NCBI RefSeq assembly: GCF_021134715.1
Contig: NC_060019.1
Coordinates: 8,308,001 to 8,372,000 of the forward strand
Length of the DNA: 64,000 nt
Origin: Daphnia pulex
Taxonomy: Eukaryota > Arthropoda > Branchiopoda > Diplostraca > Daphniidae
Direction: 5' to 3'
Below the pieces are notes generated by a model. It saw only the letters and a list, made by a program, of their open reading frames with translations. It made no database searches and was not told the DNA's origin. How positions within the stretch are numbered: the stretch's first letter is position 1; every line of letters starts with the position of its first letter. The translations under genes and the position numbers were made by a program. This document shows, one piece after another, positions 48,709 to 58,022 of this stretch.

Positions 48709-51700
48709 GAGGCCCTTGTCTGGCTAATGTCATCGGGGCGGCGGCTGCGGCCACGGACCGGCGGCGCGACCAGAGATGGACGAGATCTTCATCTTTTTTT
48801 CTTTTTTCTCTCCCTCGGCTCTCAAGTGGATAGTGGCGGGGTCATCCCTGCCGGCCCCCAAACAATCCACAATAAGCGACATTGAAACAGTCCAACCACT
48901 TTTTCAAGTTCTTTTTTTTCTCGAGGGAGCAGACAGAGAGAGAGTCTATCGAGAAATATAAAAACATAAAATTTGAATGAAAATAAAAAAAACTTCAAAA
49001 TGAATTCCAGAGAAAGAAAAAAAAAATTTCTTTAGAAAAAGGGGCTGATGTGTTCAATAGTATAAAATGCCAAGCAATAAGGGGCGCGGTGGTTGAAAAA
49101 CCATCGACCAGAGTTTGGATTTGATTCCTCTCTTTTTTTGGGGGTGTCGAATTCCCACCAGTTTAACCGACGAGCTCTTCCTTCTTCAAGCCTTGCACGT
49201 CCGACTCTATACATCTACATAAAAGAGAGACTTTGAAATGAGGCAAGGGAGAGAGGCAAGAAGTGAGTGAAAGCCGTCCGGTCCGGTTGGCACACAGCGC
49301 GATCGCTGGTGCTTGGTGGTGGGGTTATCAAAAAGGAGAATTTTCTGTACTTGGATGTCTAACGCGTTCACATCATCCCCGCGCCGCTTTAGATTTCTTA
49401 TTTGATCGGAGTAGCGCGTAGAGGACACGGGTCGGTCCGCTTGCATGGATGACGTCCAGATTGGCAGCTGAATAAGTCCAGGGACAGAAGAAAAAAGAAC
49501 CTTCTCCCCCTGGAAAAAGTTGTGATGTCTACATCACGTCAGTTTCACCACCCTCGACCAAAAGGGGTGACGGACGAAATACAAATTTGTATTTACTTCT
49601 TATTTGATTCCTAAATATATATAAATATTTGTTGATTTGTTATGCAGTCGGGAGCTCTGAGACGAGGTCACCAAAAGGATTAGAAACAGACTTGAAAAGA
49701 AAAAAAAAAGGCAACTTTATGTATTTTGGGTGGGGTTTCTTTTTCCTTTTTTTCGGCCTTGTTTTCAACCCTAATTTTCGCTGGAAATGTATGGAACTTA
49801 AACGGTTTAAATCTACACTCCCTCCACGCCAAAGAGACGCGCTTCGCTGCTTTTCCAGGTTTTTTTGTTCCTTTTTATTTTTACTGGGAAGTAATTCGAG
49901 ACTGCACCACCTTCCTTTTTTATTTATCTTTTTTTTCCCTTTCATATTTTTCACTTTTGTTTTTTGTTCTTTCCCCGGTTCCCCCCCACATACAGAAAAA
50001 GGGTGGTTTCAGACTCGGAACACATACAGCGGGTAAATTGATCGGCTCCTAAACATACGGACCCTTTAACGAGCTTTTACGATTGAACCTCCGAAAAAAC
50101 AGAAAACAGAAAAATCAACCCTCCGCATCCATCTGATACTGTGTAAAGCCTTCCCAAAAAAAGGAAAAAACTACACAACATTTCCCAGTTCTATTCTTGT
50201 GTGTTCTTATACGCACTCCATTTGAAGAGAAAAAAAGAAGGCCAAAGACGCGCCCTGCAGAGTCTGGCGATTACAAAGTCAAAAAAGATTTTTTCAGATC
50301 AAGAGGGAGAACTTCATCATGGCAGCTGCTCTGCTGCTGGCCCCGTGTGTTTCCTTGTTGAAACACAATTTCTTATCAAAATCTACAAACGCGCCGTATA
50401 ATGTGTACACATGTAAGGTGCATTTTTCGATATGTCTAGCGTGTCTTTTTTTTTTTATTCCCTGCTATACCCAGGCCCACAAAGGCCGGTGGTGGGTCCT
50501 GCGCCCAGCATGGGGTTCACCGCGTCCCGACGTCATCGTCCTATGTGTTCGGAAGAAGAAGAAGGAGGAAAAGGGGAGGATCTGGAATAAGAAATGCTCA
50601 CATGTGAGAGAGAGAGAGAGAGAGAGAGAGTCTCCTCGACAGACACGTCCATGAAAGATTCACAGGGTCCAGGGCTCATGAAAAAAAGAGACGCCATCCT
50701 CGAAAAGAAGAAAAAAAATTCTCTTGACAGTTTTGGATGTAAGGAGAACAGAAAAGGGTCTCTTCTCTTGGTCAGAAATTCCTTCTCATTCAGAAAAGAT
50801 ACGAGTCAAATCCAATCTCCCAGCGTCCACCCACATGCCAAAGTTCAAATAAATCTTACGCAGGGACCCTCCTGTCCAGCCAAAAAATCATTGATGGACT
50901 GCGCCCTGGCTGCTACTGCCTTATACTGGACTCTCTCTTATCCGCTAGATATTTTATGTATCGGCCAAAATGTCAAACGGTCATCATCCAATACTGCGCG
51001 TGAGAATGACTCGGGGCGTCGTGGGCGTCCGTTCCGGTTCTCATTTTCATCTTCCGGAAGAAAAAGAAAAAAAGAAAAACAAAATTGCAACCGGTACGTC
51101 ATCTCCCTTACATACACATCAAACAGAGCTCAACTGTCGCGCGTATAAAAAAAAAAGCAAATTTTTATTTTTATTTTTAGTAAATGCGGTGGGATAACCC
51201 CCCCACCTACTCCACTCAGATGAAAGGAGGTTCTCTTTTGTGCGGATTCAAACTGGGATTGATCCCACGGATCTTACATAGGGGGTGGGGGCGACAGTGA
51301 CGTGCGTGTTGTTTGTGTAAGGAAGCTACTACTACTACTACTCTTCATTGTCCATCGCTAGAAAAACTGCAAGAGCGACAGAATTAAAGAAAAAACAGGG
51401 CGAGTTTGAAAGAGCCGCGCTTTTTCCTGTTTGACGAACGAATGGAGGGGTCCGCTGAAAATGTTCCATCGGTAGAAGGAGGAGGAGGAATAATCCCGAC
51501 ATCAAAAGCCTTCTCTGATTACACACACTCAGAGAGAAGAGAGAAAAGGGCAGACACACACAATGGGCAAAGGCGAAGAGCAACTTATCATTCTTTTGCA
51601 CGCGCCACGCCCTCTTCAGCTTTGCTTTTTTCGCCTTCATCATCATCCAAACGGCGGCTCCCCCACCGAAAACATTTCTTGGCTATTGATGATGAAGACG

Positions 51701-53449
51701 GCGGACGGAATCATCGATCCAACTTGTCCTCGGATATTACACCAAACAACAACAACAGCAAGAAAAACTCGCCAGAACTTCCCTTTTTTTTAATTCAACA
51801 CCAATCGAGGACGGCAGATGGGGAGAGCGCCATTGAGAAGTACGAATGGCGTCACGGAGGGGCTCTGTTGTGTTTTGTCGACTCGCTTTTGTTTCTCTCT
51901 CAAAGGGGACACTGTCGCTGTGCTAAATCCCGTGTAGTAAAGAGGAGCGTGTGCCGTACAAAGTGTGAAAATATAACACCACCCCATCCAACCCCCCGAA
52001 AAAGAAAGAAAAAAGATGGAAATAGTCGGTGGGAAATCGCACTCGACGTCAAAGAGGATCATGAAAGACCTCAAAGCTCCTCCAGGGACAGGCAGACTCT
52101 CTCTCTCTCTTCGATTTGAAAATAAAACCGGCCCTCAGACTCTCCTTCATCATCAGCCCTTTATTTTTATTTTTTAAGAAGAAGAAGAAGATGAAAGGCG
52201 ACACAAGACACAACTGGCCGTCGGGAGATATGGCAGACATTAAGTGCCAAAAAAAGAAGGAGACCAGAGCAAAACGACACAAACCGCACACAACCCGTTT
52301 GGGGCGTCGACTTTGGCTGTCAACCAGCAAAACCCTCCGGCCGCCGGAGAAGAAAAAAGAAAAAGGGAAAAAAATTGCAGCGCGCAATAATACCCGAGTC
52401 CTGTCCGCTTTGATATCAAAACTTTGTCGTCTTTCTGAAAAGTCTATAATGATGTCGTCTTGGGAGAAGGAGAGACGTCGGTGGGGGTTTTTATTTTTTA
52501 AAGCGCCGCCGCCGCCGCCGCCCTAAAAAGTTGTTGTGAGTTGCCCAGTCACACATGCATAATGGGTCTCATTACCCAACTTTGTGATTGCCTTTCCATC
52601 AATAGAAATGGCGTGTTATTCCGCGAATCTGCATCCGACGACTCTTAAGCTCCTCCGCTCACGTCCTATCGAGTTGAGGGGAGTCAGCTGCAGGATGATG
52701 CGCTTTCATTTTCCGCGGGACTTAAAATTTCCAAATCGATCACGACTGGGTATAAGCCCATCCATCTCGCTAATTATTCATTGGACGGCGTCTTTGTGTG
52801 CGCGGGGGGGGGGGAATATAAATGCCAAAAGTCGCCAAAAATAATCGGATCCAATCAAAGAAACAACACAATCCCCCCTATCAAACCCAAAAGTGAAAGG
52901 TGGTGGTTCGTTGGGGTACGTACCGTTGCCGGAGATGGGCAGAGTGCCCTGGTGAGTCAACGCCAGTTCGGATTCGGTGAAGGTAATTTCCGAGGCGTGG
53001 TCGCTGCTGTTGTTGGACGTGGGCGTCGATCCTCCCAGCGAGTTGTTGCCCGGCCCGCTGAAGAGTTGCTGAGACGGCAGCGGCGGAGGGTTGAACGCAT
53101 GGGCATGGGCCGGCGGGTAAGCGTACGGCTGCTGGTACTCGGGCTCCTGCTGCTGCTGCTGCTGGTGGTGCTGGCCGAGATGATGATGATGATGTTGCTG
53201 GAAGTTGTTGTTGTTGTTGCTGCTGCGCTGCGGCGGTTGTGGCGGCGGTTGTTGCGACCTCCTGCCACGCTGTTGTTGTTGCTGCTGCTGCTGCTGCTGG
53301 ATGGGATGACTGGGCGATGCTTGATGATTGCCCGGACCCGATGATGCAAGTTCGTTGGCGTCCTCGCCCTCCTCCGACCCACTCAGATACGTGTAGAGTC
53401 GAGTGATGGTCCGGTCCAGCTTGTCGACGGCCTGGCGCCTCGAAGACAT
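22842..53449 (-). CDS. Teneurin (Ten-a/Ten-m/Odz family)
   Basis: Type II transmembrane adhesion receptor for synaptic partner matching and axon guidance, about 3500 aa. Coding exons: 53449-52924, 36468-35992, 35293-35164, 34942-34746, 34320-32281, 31030-30753, 30658-30442, 30366-30172, 30100-29341, 28837-28621, 28551-28139, 28055-27883, 27805-23858, 23773-22842; phases agree and sum to 10503 nt. Residues 1-420 are cytoplasmic, rich in Gln/His/Pro/Gly. TM about 422-442. A low-complexity ectodomain segment runs about 444-1123. [20 protein letters not shown] leads into eight EGF repeats (about 1260-1550), then the TTR-like/Ig-like fold (about 1607-1740), NHL propeller (about 1880-2290), YD-repeat barrel (about 2300-3180, closing with [20 protein letters not shown]) and the C-terminal Tox-GHH/TCAP region. 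Arthropods have two teneurins; I cannot assign which. The acceptor at 53457 implies a further 5' exon, so the N-terminus may be longer. Confidence 0.96.
29341..30536 (-). other. Eight EGF repeats of teneurin (three exons)
   Basis: Exons 30658-30442, 30366-30172 and 30100-29341 code for eight repeats. Repeat 2 ([18 protein letters not shown] and onward) and repeat 5 ([20 protein letters not shown] and onward) have five cysteines each, because the third cysteine is Tyr in one and Phe in the other. The remaining repeats have six. In vertebrate teneurins the free cysteines of EGF 2 and 5 link two chains covalently; the same two positions are odd here, so a disulfide-bonded dimer is likely. A Ca-binding-like [18 protein letters not shown] segment follows repeat 8. 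Confidence 0.85.
31031..32280 (-). other. Teneurin intron 5 (1.25 kb)
   Basis: Sits between the large low-complexity ectodomain exon and the exon with the conserved [10 protein letters not shown] block. It contains a GA microsatellite at about 31568-31585 and other purine-rich runs. The plus-strand frames of 149 and 108 codons at 31523-31972 overlap the repeats and look like chance. No nested gene recognised. Confidence 0.6.
31568..31585. repeat. GA microsatellite
   Basis: Uninterrupted GA dinucleotides inside teneurin intron 5, with imperfect GA/GC repeats on the left side. Confidence 0.9.
32281..34320 (-). other. Large low-complexity ectodomain exon of teneurin
   Basis: A single 2040-nt exon adds about 680 residues directly outside the membrane. 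It begins [15 protein letters not shown], contains two basic motifs of furin type (RRRRHR near residue 526 and RMKR near 561), long acidic/Ser/Pro stretches, an Ala run, a CDCQC cluster and a Thr-rich C-terminal part ([20 protein letters not shown]) that should be heavily O-glycosylated. Acceptor and donor are canonical and phase 1 on both ends, so the exon could be skipped without breaking the frame. Confidence 0.8.
34746..34942 (-). other. Transmembrane-domain exon of teneurin
   Basis: This exon codes RCLLRMSG, a short Ser/Pro stretch, then [20 protein letters not shown] and AVAYLT at its end, which is the single signal-anchor helix. Basic residues on the N-terminal side fit a cytoplasmic N-terminus (type II orientation). 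Confidence 0.85.
35171..35218. repeat. CAG/CAA repeat coding polyglutamine in teneurin exon 3
   Basis: On the minus strand the 3' part of the exon 35293-35164 reads [19 protein letters not shown]. Mixed CAG and CAA codons. A length-variable site is likely. Confidence 0.8.
38309..38337. repeat. GA microsatellite
   Basis: About 29 bases of pure GA dinucleotide in the long teneurin intron. Reads CU-rich in the teneurin transcript. Confidence 0.92.
43153..43183. repeat. Perfect inverted repeat, 14-bp arms, 3-base loop
   Basis: Left arm ATTTTATAGACTCG at 43153-43166, loop AGA, right arm 43170-43183 an exact reverse complement. In the long teneurin intron. It would form a tight RNA hairpin or a DNA cruciform. 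The flanks do not extend the pairing, so it is too short for a miRNA precursor. Confidence 0.8.
48677..48706. repeat. GA microsatellite
   Basis: About 30 bases of AG/GA dinucleotide in the long teneurin intron. Confidence 0.92.
50605..50630. repeat. GA microsatellite
   Basis: About 26 bases of GA dinucleotide in the long teneurin intron. Confidence 0.9.
53267..53301. repeat. CAG/CAA repeat coding polyglutamine in teneurin exon 1
   Basis: Minus-strand exon 53449-52924 codes about ten consecutive Gln here ([16 protein letters not shown]). A His/Gln run and further Gln runs lie nearby in the same exon (about 53140-53230). The whole segment is intracellular. Confidence 0.8.
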
Positions 53450-54971
53450 TTGAAAACCTGATGGGGGGAAACAACAAGAAGAAAAGAAAATGAAATCAAA
53501 GAAAATTAAGAAATCATCTTTCTCGGTTTATCAAATCAACGAAAAAAAAAGAAAGAAAAAGTAACAAAGACGCCAGAGTGGAATAAAAGAGGGGGGAATA
53601 TGGCTCCTCCAACAACAACAACAGCAACAGCAACGACAACAATCGTATCACAGACTTGACGACGCGCTCCCCAAAGTGGATATATTATGTAGGATGGTCT
53701 AACAGGGGGTCTTTTACGTCTCGACGTCTTTTATGTCTTGATGTCTTTATCTTTATGGTGGGTCGCAAGAGGAAGAAGAAGAAGAAGAAAAAGAAGATGT
53801 ATAGGAAGATGGCGCTCGATGGAATCTGGATGGAGAGTAAATAAATGTCGTGACCGCTCTCCCCCCTTCTTTCTTTCTTTCTTTCACAGATGGATTGGGA
53901 GACAGTCCTAACTATTCCAGCTTCCGCAAAGGTCACACACAGACACACACAAAAAAATAAAATAAAATAAAATAAAAAGGAAAGAAAAAGCCAAGACATA
54001 ATATCAAATGCGTTCTGGCCTTTCGGCCATGTCTGTGTGCGGGCACGGAATACAGATTTCCCAATTGCTTTCTGTCAAGACGGGGCCTTTCTATATAGTG
54101 TGTGTGTGCCGTGTTTAGCTGTCTTCTTCTTCTTCTTTGGCCCCCATCTTTCCCATCAGTCCAGATGGTCTATATAAAAATAAATGATCCCGGTCGTATA
54201 GAGGCTCTTCTCCGAGTATCGTACCACCACCATCGGGAGGAGAAATCTTTTTTTCCTTTTTTTTTCTAGGGGGTTCGTGCTGTGCCCATCTGCAGCGCAA
54301 TGGCAATCAGCCGCGTGATATTCTGGCGTATAACCCAAGCTGGGCACGAACGAAACAGACTTTTGGCTTGTCCATAAGCCCAGCTGAAAAACATTCGTCC
54401 ACGTTTATAACCAGCAGCAGCCCAGAGTGAAGGATGTCTTCTATGTATCTCCGTGTCTGATATGCTCTGCTTTTTGTCTCTTGTCTCTTTTTATTTTTAT
54501 TTGTTACTGGATAATTCTTTTTTTCTTTTTCGTTTTTGAGCTCTACAACAAAGACGACACTGTTTCTCGTCCAGTCCAGCAGGAAAGACCCTTAATCATT
54601 TAAAGTTTCTTCTATTCGTTGGTCGACTGTTATCAGTTGCTTTGTGGCTTATCTGGTTGTTGTGTACTGTTGTTGTTATATACTGGCCGGTTAATTGGAT
54701 TCCTCTGTATAGTGTATACACATCTCATAGAGTAGTAGTCGTCGTCGTCGTCGTAGTTGTAATAGCCATTGTATAAGCATGTCATAAAATTCTAGTCGGG
54801 ATCCCCCCAACCATCTCTGAATTTATCTGACCGACTCATCGCTACCGTATGGTTTTCCACTAAAAAGTTCTTCTTCTTCTTCTTCTTTGGCTTATTTTTC
54901 TTCTTCTCCAGAGTTTGTTGATGAGATCGCAGCTGGGCGGCACCGAAACATGAGTCACAATAAACAACCAG

Positions 54972-54980
54972 ACACACACA

Positions 54981-55019
<39 letters not shown>
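54972..55019. repeat. CA microsatellite
   Basis: About 48 bases of CA dinucleotide with one interruption near its left end. The longest dinucleotide tract in the window; likely polymorphic in length. Confidence 0.93.
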
Positions 55020-55022
<3 letters not shown>

Positions 55023-57168
55023 TGTGTAATATGCGTACACGTCCTTCTTTCTCTCTGTCCTATTCAAATAGCCTGGCCAAATCTCTTTCTTTCTTGGAAG
55101 CAAATGTGGTTTAAAAAAGAGAGAGAGTTCCTCGTTGTTGTTGTATTGTGTTGTACGGTTGTTATCGTTCGGCGTGTCGTCGGCATTGAGCCAAATCGAC
55201 GTAATCCGCCTCTCGCTTTTTGTAACACAAAAAAGGCGCAACAGACTGGAAATTTGTGGACGAACAAAAAAAAATAAAATGGAAAGATAGATAGGAAAGT
55301 GGTTGATGATCTTGTATGTGTCGGCCCTGGCATTTGGCGAAATCACCTCGAGTTGAAAAAAAAAAATAAACTATCCAAATGGCCGAGATTTTTATTCGTG
55401 GCATTTGAGCCGAAAGGAAAAAAAGAAAAAAGAAACCGAGAAATAAATATAAATAAAATACGTGGAGGTGCGATATTTCGTCTAATTCAAGAGGGGCGTT
55501 GAAAGGTGAAAGAGTCGACGGGTCTCGGTCGTTTTGTTTCGTTATTTTTACGATCGGAGAACGAGAGTGGAAGCATTAAAGGAAAGAAAGAAAAAAAGAA
55601 ATGAAAACGAGGGGGAAACAAAAAATGAAATAGGAATATGCAATGCTCTCCAGCTGAGAATCAGAGCTTATTTATTTCCTTTTTTTTCTTTAAAATGTAT
55701 AAAAATGAACCGGGTGTGAGGAGAGCTGCTGCCGTGGCTCAGGTATACAACAACTTCATCGTTAGCGCACGCAACACTCCACTGATGGCTTCCATCACAC
55801 CTTTTATATTCTTCTTTTTTCTCTTCTCCCTTCTATTCGATAGGTTTCCCTTTAGATTTTTTTCTTCTCGAGGGTTTCGTTCATCAACGCATCTCCCCCA
55901 CTCAAAAGAATATTTTGTTCCCAAACTCTTGTGGCCGCGCTGCTGCTCCTGACGGCCGTTTTCATTTTTTTTTTCCTTTCCCATAGCCTCAAACACAATT
56001 TTTTGAAGGTTTTTCTTTTTCTTTTTTTTCTTTTCTTGGACGCGTGTTTAATGGCTTTGGGGGCGCCAAGGCAAAAATCAGGCCCGGGCCAATGTTGTGT
56101 GCACGCGACGACGCAACTTGGCCGGGGGTTGGAGCCGAGCAAAGTGGATCGTCATTCTGACACGTTGGCCCCAACACAGAATGATGTACAACCTTTAGTA
56201 TTAGAGCCATAAATATGATGATGATGGTGTCGAGAGGCCAAAAGGAGCAAAAGCCTCTCGAGCAACAAATGTGAAAATGTGATTATTCGTATCATTCGAC
56301 GCCCGCCTTCCCAGAGAGTTCTTTATCTTTTCCTTCTTCTTCTTCTTCTATTTTCCACCACGAGATACTCTGCTTGAGCCCGGCCTTGCATAATAATACG
56401 ATCCGCCTCTTCTTCTTCCACCCAGAATTCACCGTTAGAACGCATTTCCCCCCCTCACTCGATATACTAATTCCAAAATGAATATGCAATTACGGATCGA
56501 TCCCCTCCTCGGTGAGTAAATGGATCCAATCCCAATCGATGGTACACCTTTTGAACTCGCCAAAGCAGAACAATCGGGTCGAATATATAACGACGAGAAG
56601 AAGATATTGCGGACGGAGGAAATTCCCACAAAGTCCCAACGTTAATGACAGCTCTCATTTGGAAATCCATCAAACAACAATAACAAAACGCGGTCGAAAA
56701 AGAAAAAAAAAAAAAACAGGTAGGCGAAAATGCAAAAGGAGAAAAAAAACATTCCAACTGGAAAAGAAAAAAGAAATGGGAGTGTACCCATCTTGTCTAA
56801 TGAAGTCAAACCTTATACAGTTCAAAAAATCCTCCTCCTTCTTTCCCATTTGCGAGGGGAGAAAAACGGAAAAATACAAGTTCATTGTTCTCTCTGTTTT
56901 TCTCTCTGTGCATTATATCGATGCGGGCACAAGTGAGCACAACAGAGTCTATTCATCGATGCTGCTGCTACGGGTTCAAACAGTGCGTGAAAAACACATC
57001 AGCAATGAGAGGAGAGAGCACCCAAGCAGCTCCGGCATTCAGAAACGAGATGATGAGGGGAGAAGAAAAAAGTGAACCGCCCACAAGCTCATCAGACCCT
57101 CAATTAAAATTCAATAACGACGCCATCAGCCATTGACAGATGGTGTCGACTACGCCCACTCTCTTCTA

Positions 57169-57229
57169 CTCGACGTGTACCGTACTACCCCGCAAGTGCG
57201 AGCACACGGGGTAGTAGAGTGTACTCGGG
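57169..57229. other. Imperfect hairpin resembling a small-RNA precursor
   Basis: Hand folding gives a stem of ten perfect pairs (TACTACCCCG at 57183-57192 with 57207-57216), an inner GTG/CAC pair set closing a CGAG tetraloop, an outer GTGTAC/GTGTAC block with two wobbles, and an outermost CTCGA/TCGGG block after a one-base bulge. In total about 61 bases with about 24 pairs. Either strand could be transcribed; the minus strand is that of teneurin. No match to a miRNA that I recognise. Confidence 0.4.
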
Positions 57230-58001
57230 AATTTTGTTTAAAAAAAAAGGAAACCCGTGCCGAACACAAGTTGAAAAAAAAAAATGAACCCCCCCCCCCC
57301 TAGAAACAACAACAACAACAACAACAAAAAAGGGAATAAATCTGCCTTGAACTGAATAATAATAATAATATTATTCTTTCATGTATTCCAAGATTTTCCT
57401 TCCAACCCACTTTGCCGGGTTTTTGTTTGTTTCAAACATTTTCCCCCCGTGTTTTTTTTTTGTTTTGTTTTCTATTTAGTTGAATAAATTATATCTCTAC
57501 TCTGAATTTGTTTTTTTCTCTCCAGGTATTTGGAATAAAATCATTTCGAATGTTGAAAAACGATTTACAGGGGAAAAAAAATGAATTTTGAACTTTGAAT
57601 TGGAAATGTCGTCGTCGTGTCTTCCGTGAGTGGGGCCGATAAATACGAAAACCATCGCAACATTTTTCTTTCCCCCTCCATCTCTCCAAACACGCAATAA
57701 AAATAATCATAATAATCATAACAATAATAAGGGGACGACGCCGAACGACGTTGTTACACACACATTACGTCGAATCGATTTCGTCTCTTATTCGACCGGA
57801 TGATGGCTTCGTTCGGCCGGAATGGATGTGGCGGAGCAGCACGGAATACTAGTTCTTCTTCTTCTTCTTCTTTTTCGAAAAAATTACCTTCGCCTCTCCT
57901 TGTGTGTAGGGGTGGAGGGTGGGTGGTACAAGAGCAACTTGTCGCGTTCGTTTCTGTCATCAATCGTCAAGTGGAGAGGCGAAAGAATAGAGAAGCTCAT
58001 G

Positions 58002-58022
58002 TGAGAGAGAGAGAGAGAGAGA
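58002..58022. repeat. GA microsatellite
   Basis: About 21 bases of GA dinucleotide in the teneurin 5' territory. Confidence 0.9.

Larger units (their letters stand above)
36469..52923 (-). other. Teneurin intron 1 of the coding region (16.5 kb)
   Basis: A very long intron separating the first coding exon from the rest of the cytoplasmic domain. It has a GT donor (ACG|gtacgt) at 52923 and an AG acceptor (ttattcag) before 36468. It is dominated by purine- or pyrimidine-rich simple sequence (GA, GAA/CTT, CA, T runs). I found no exon with recognisable domain on either strand. The longest plus-strand frame, about 237 codons at 51406-52119, is low complexity. An inverted repeat at 43153-43183 is listed separately. 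Alternative first exons or enhancers may be present but cannot be called. Confidence 0.7.

Noticed and set aside
57207..57226. Resemblance of the hairpin 3' arm (GGGGTAGTAGAGTGTAC) to let-7
   Set aside because: The seed differs at its second base and the 3' half does not match. let-7 is almost invariant in animals, so this is chance similarity.
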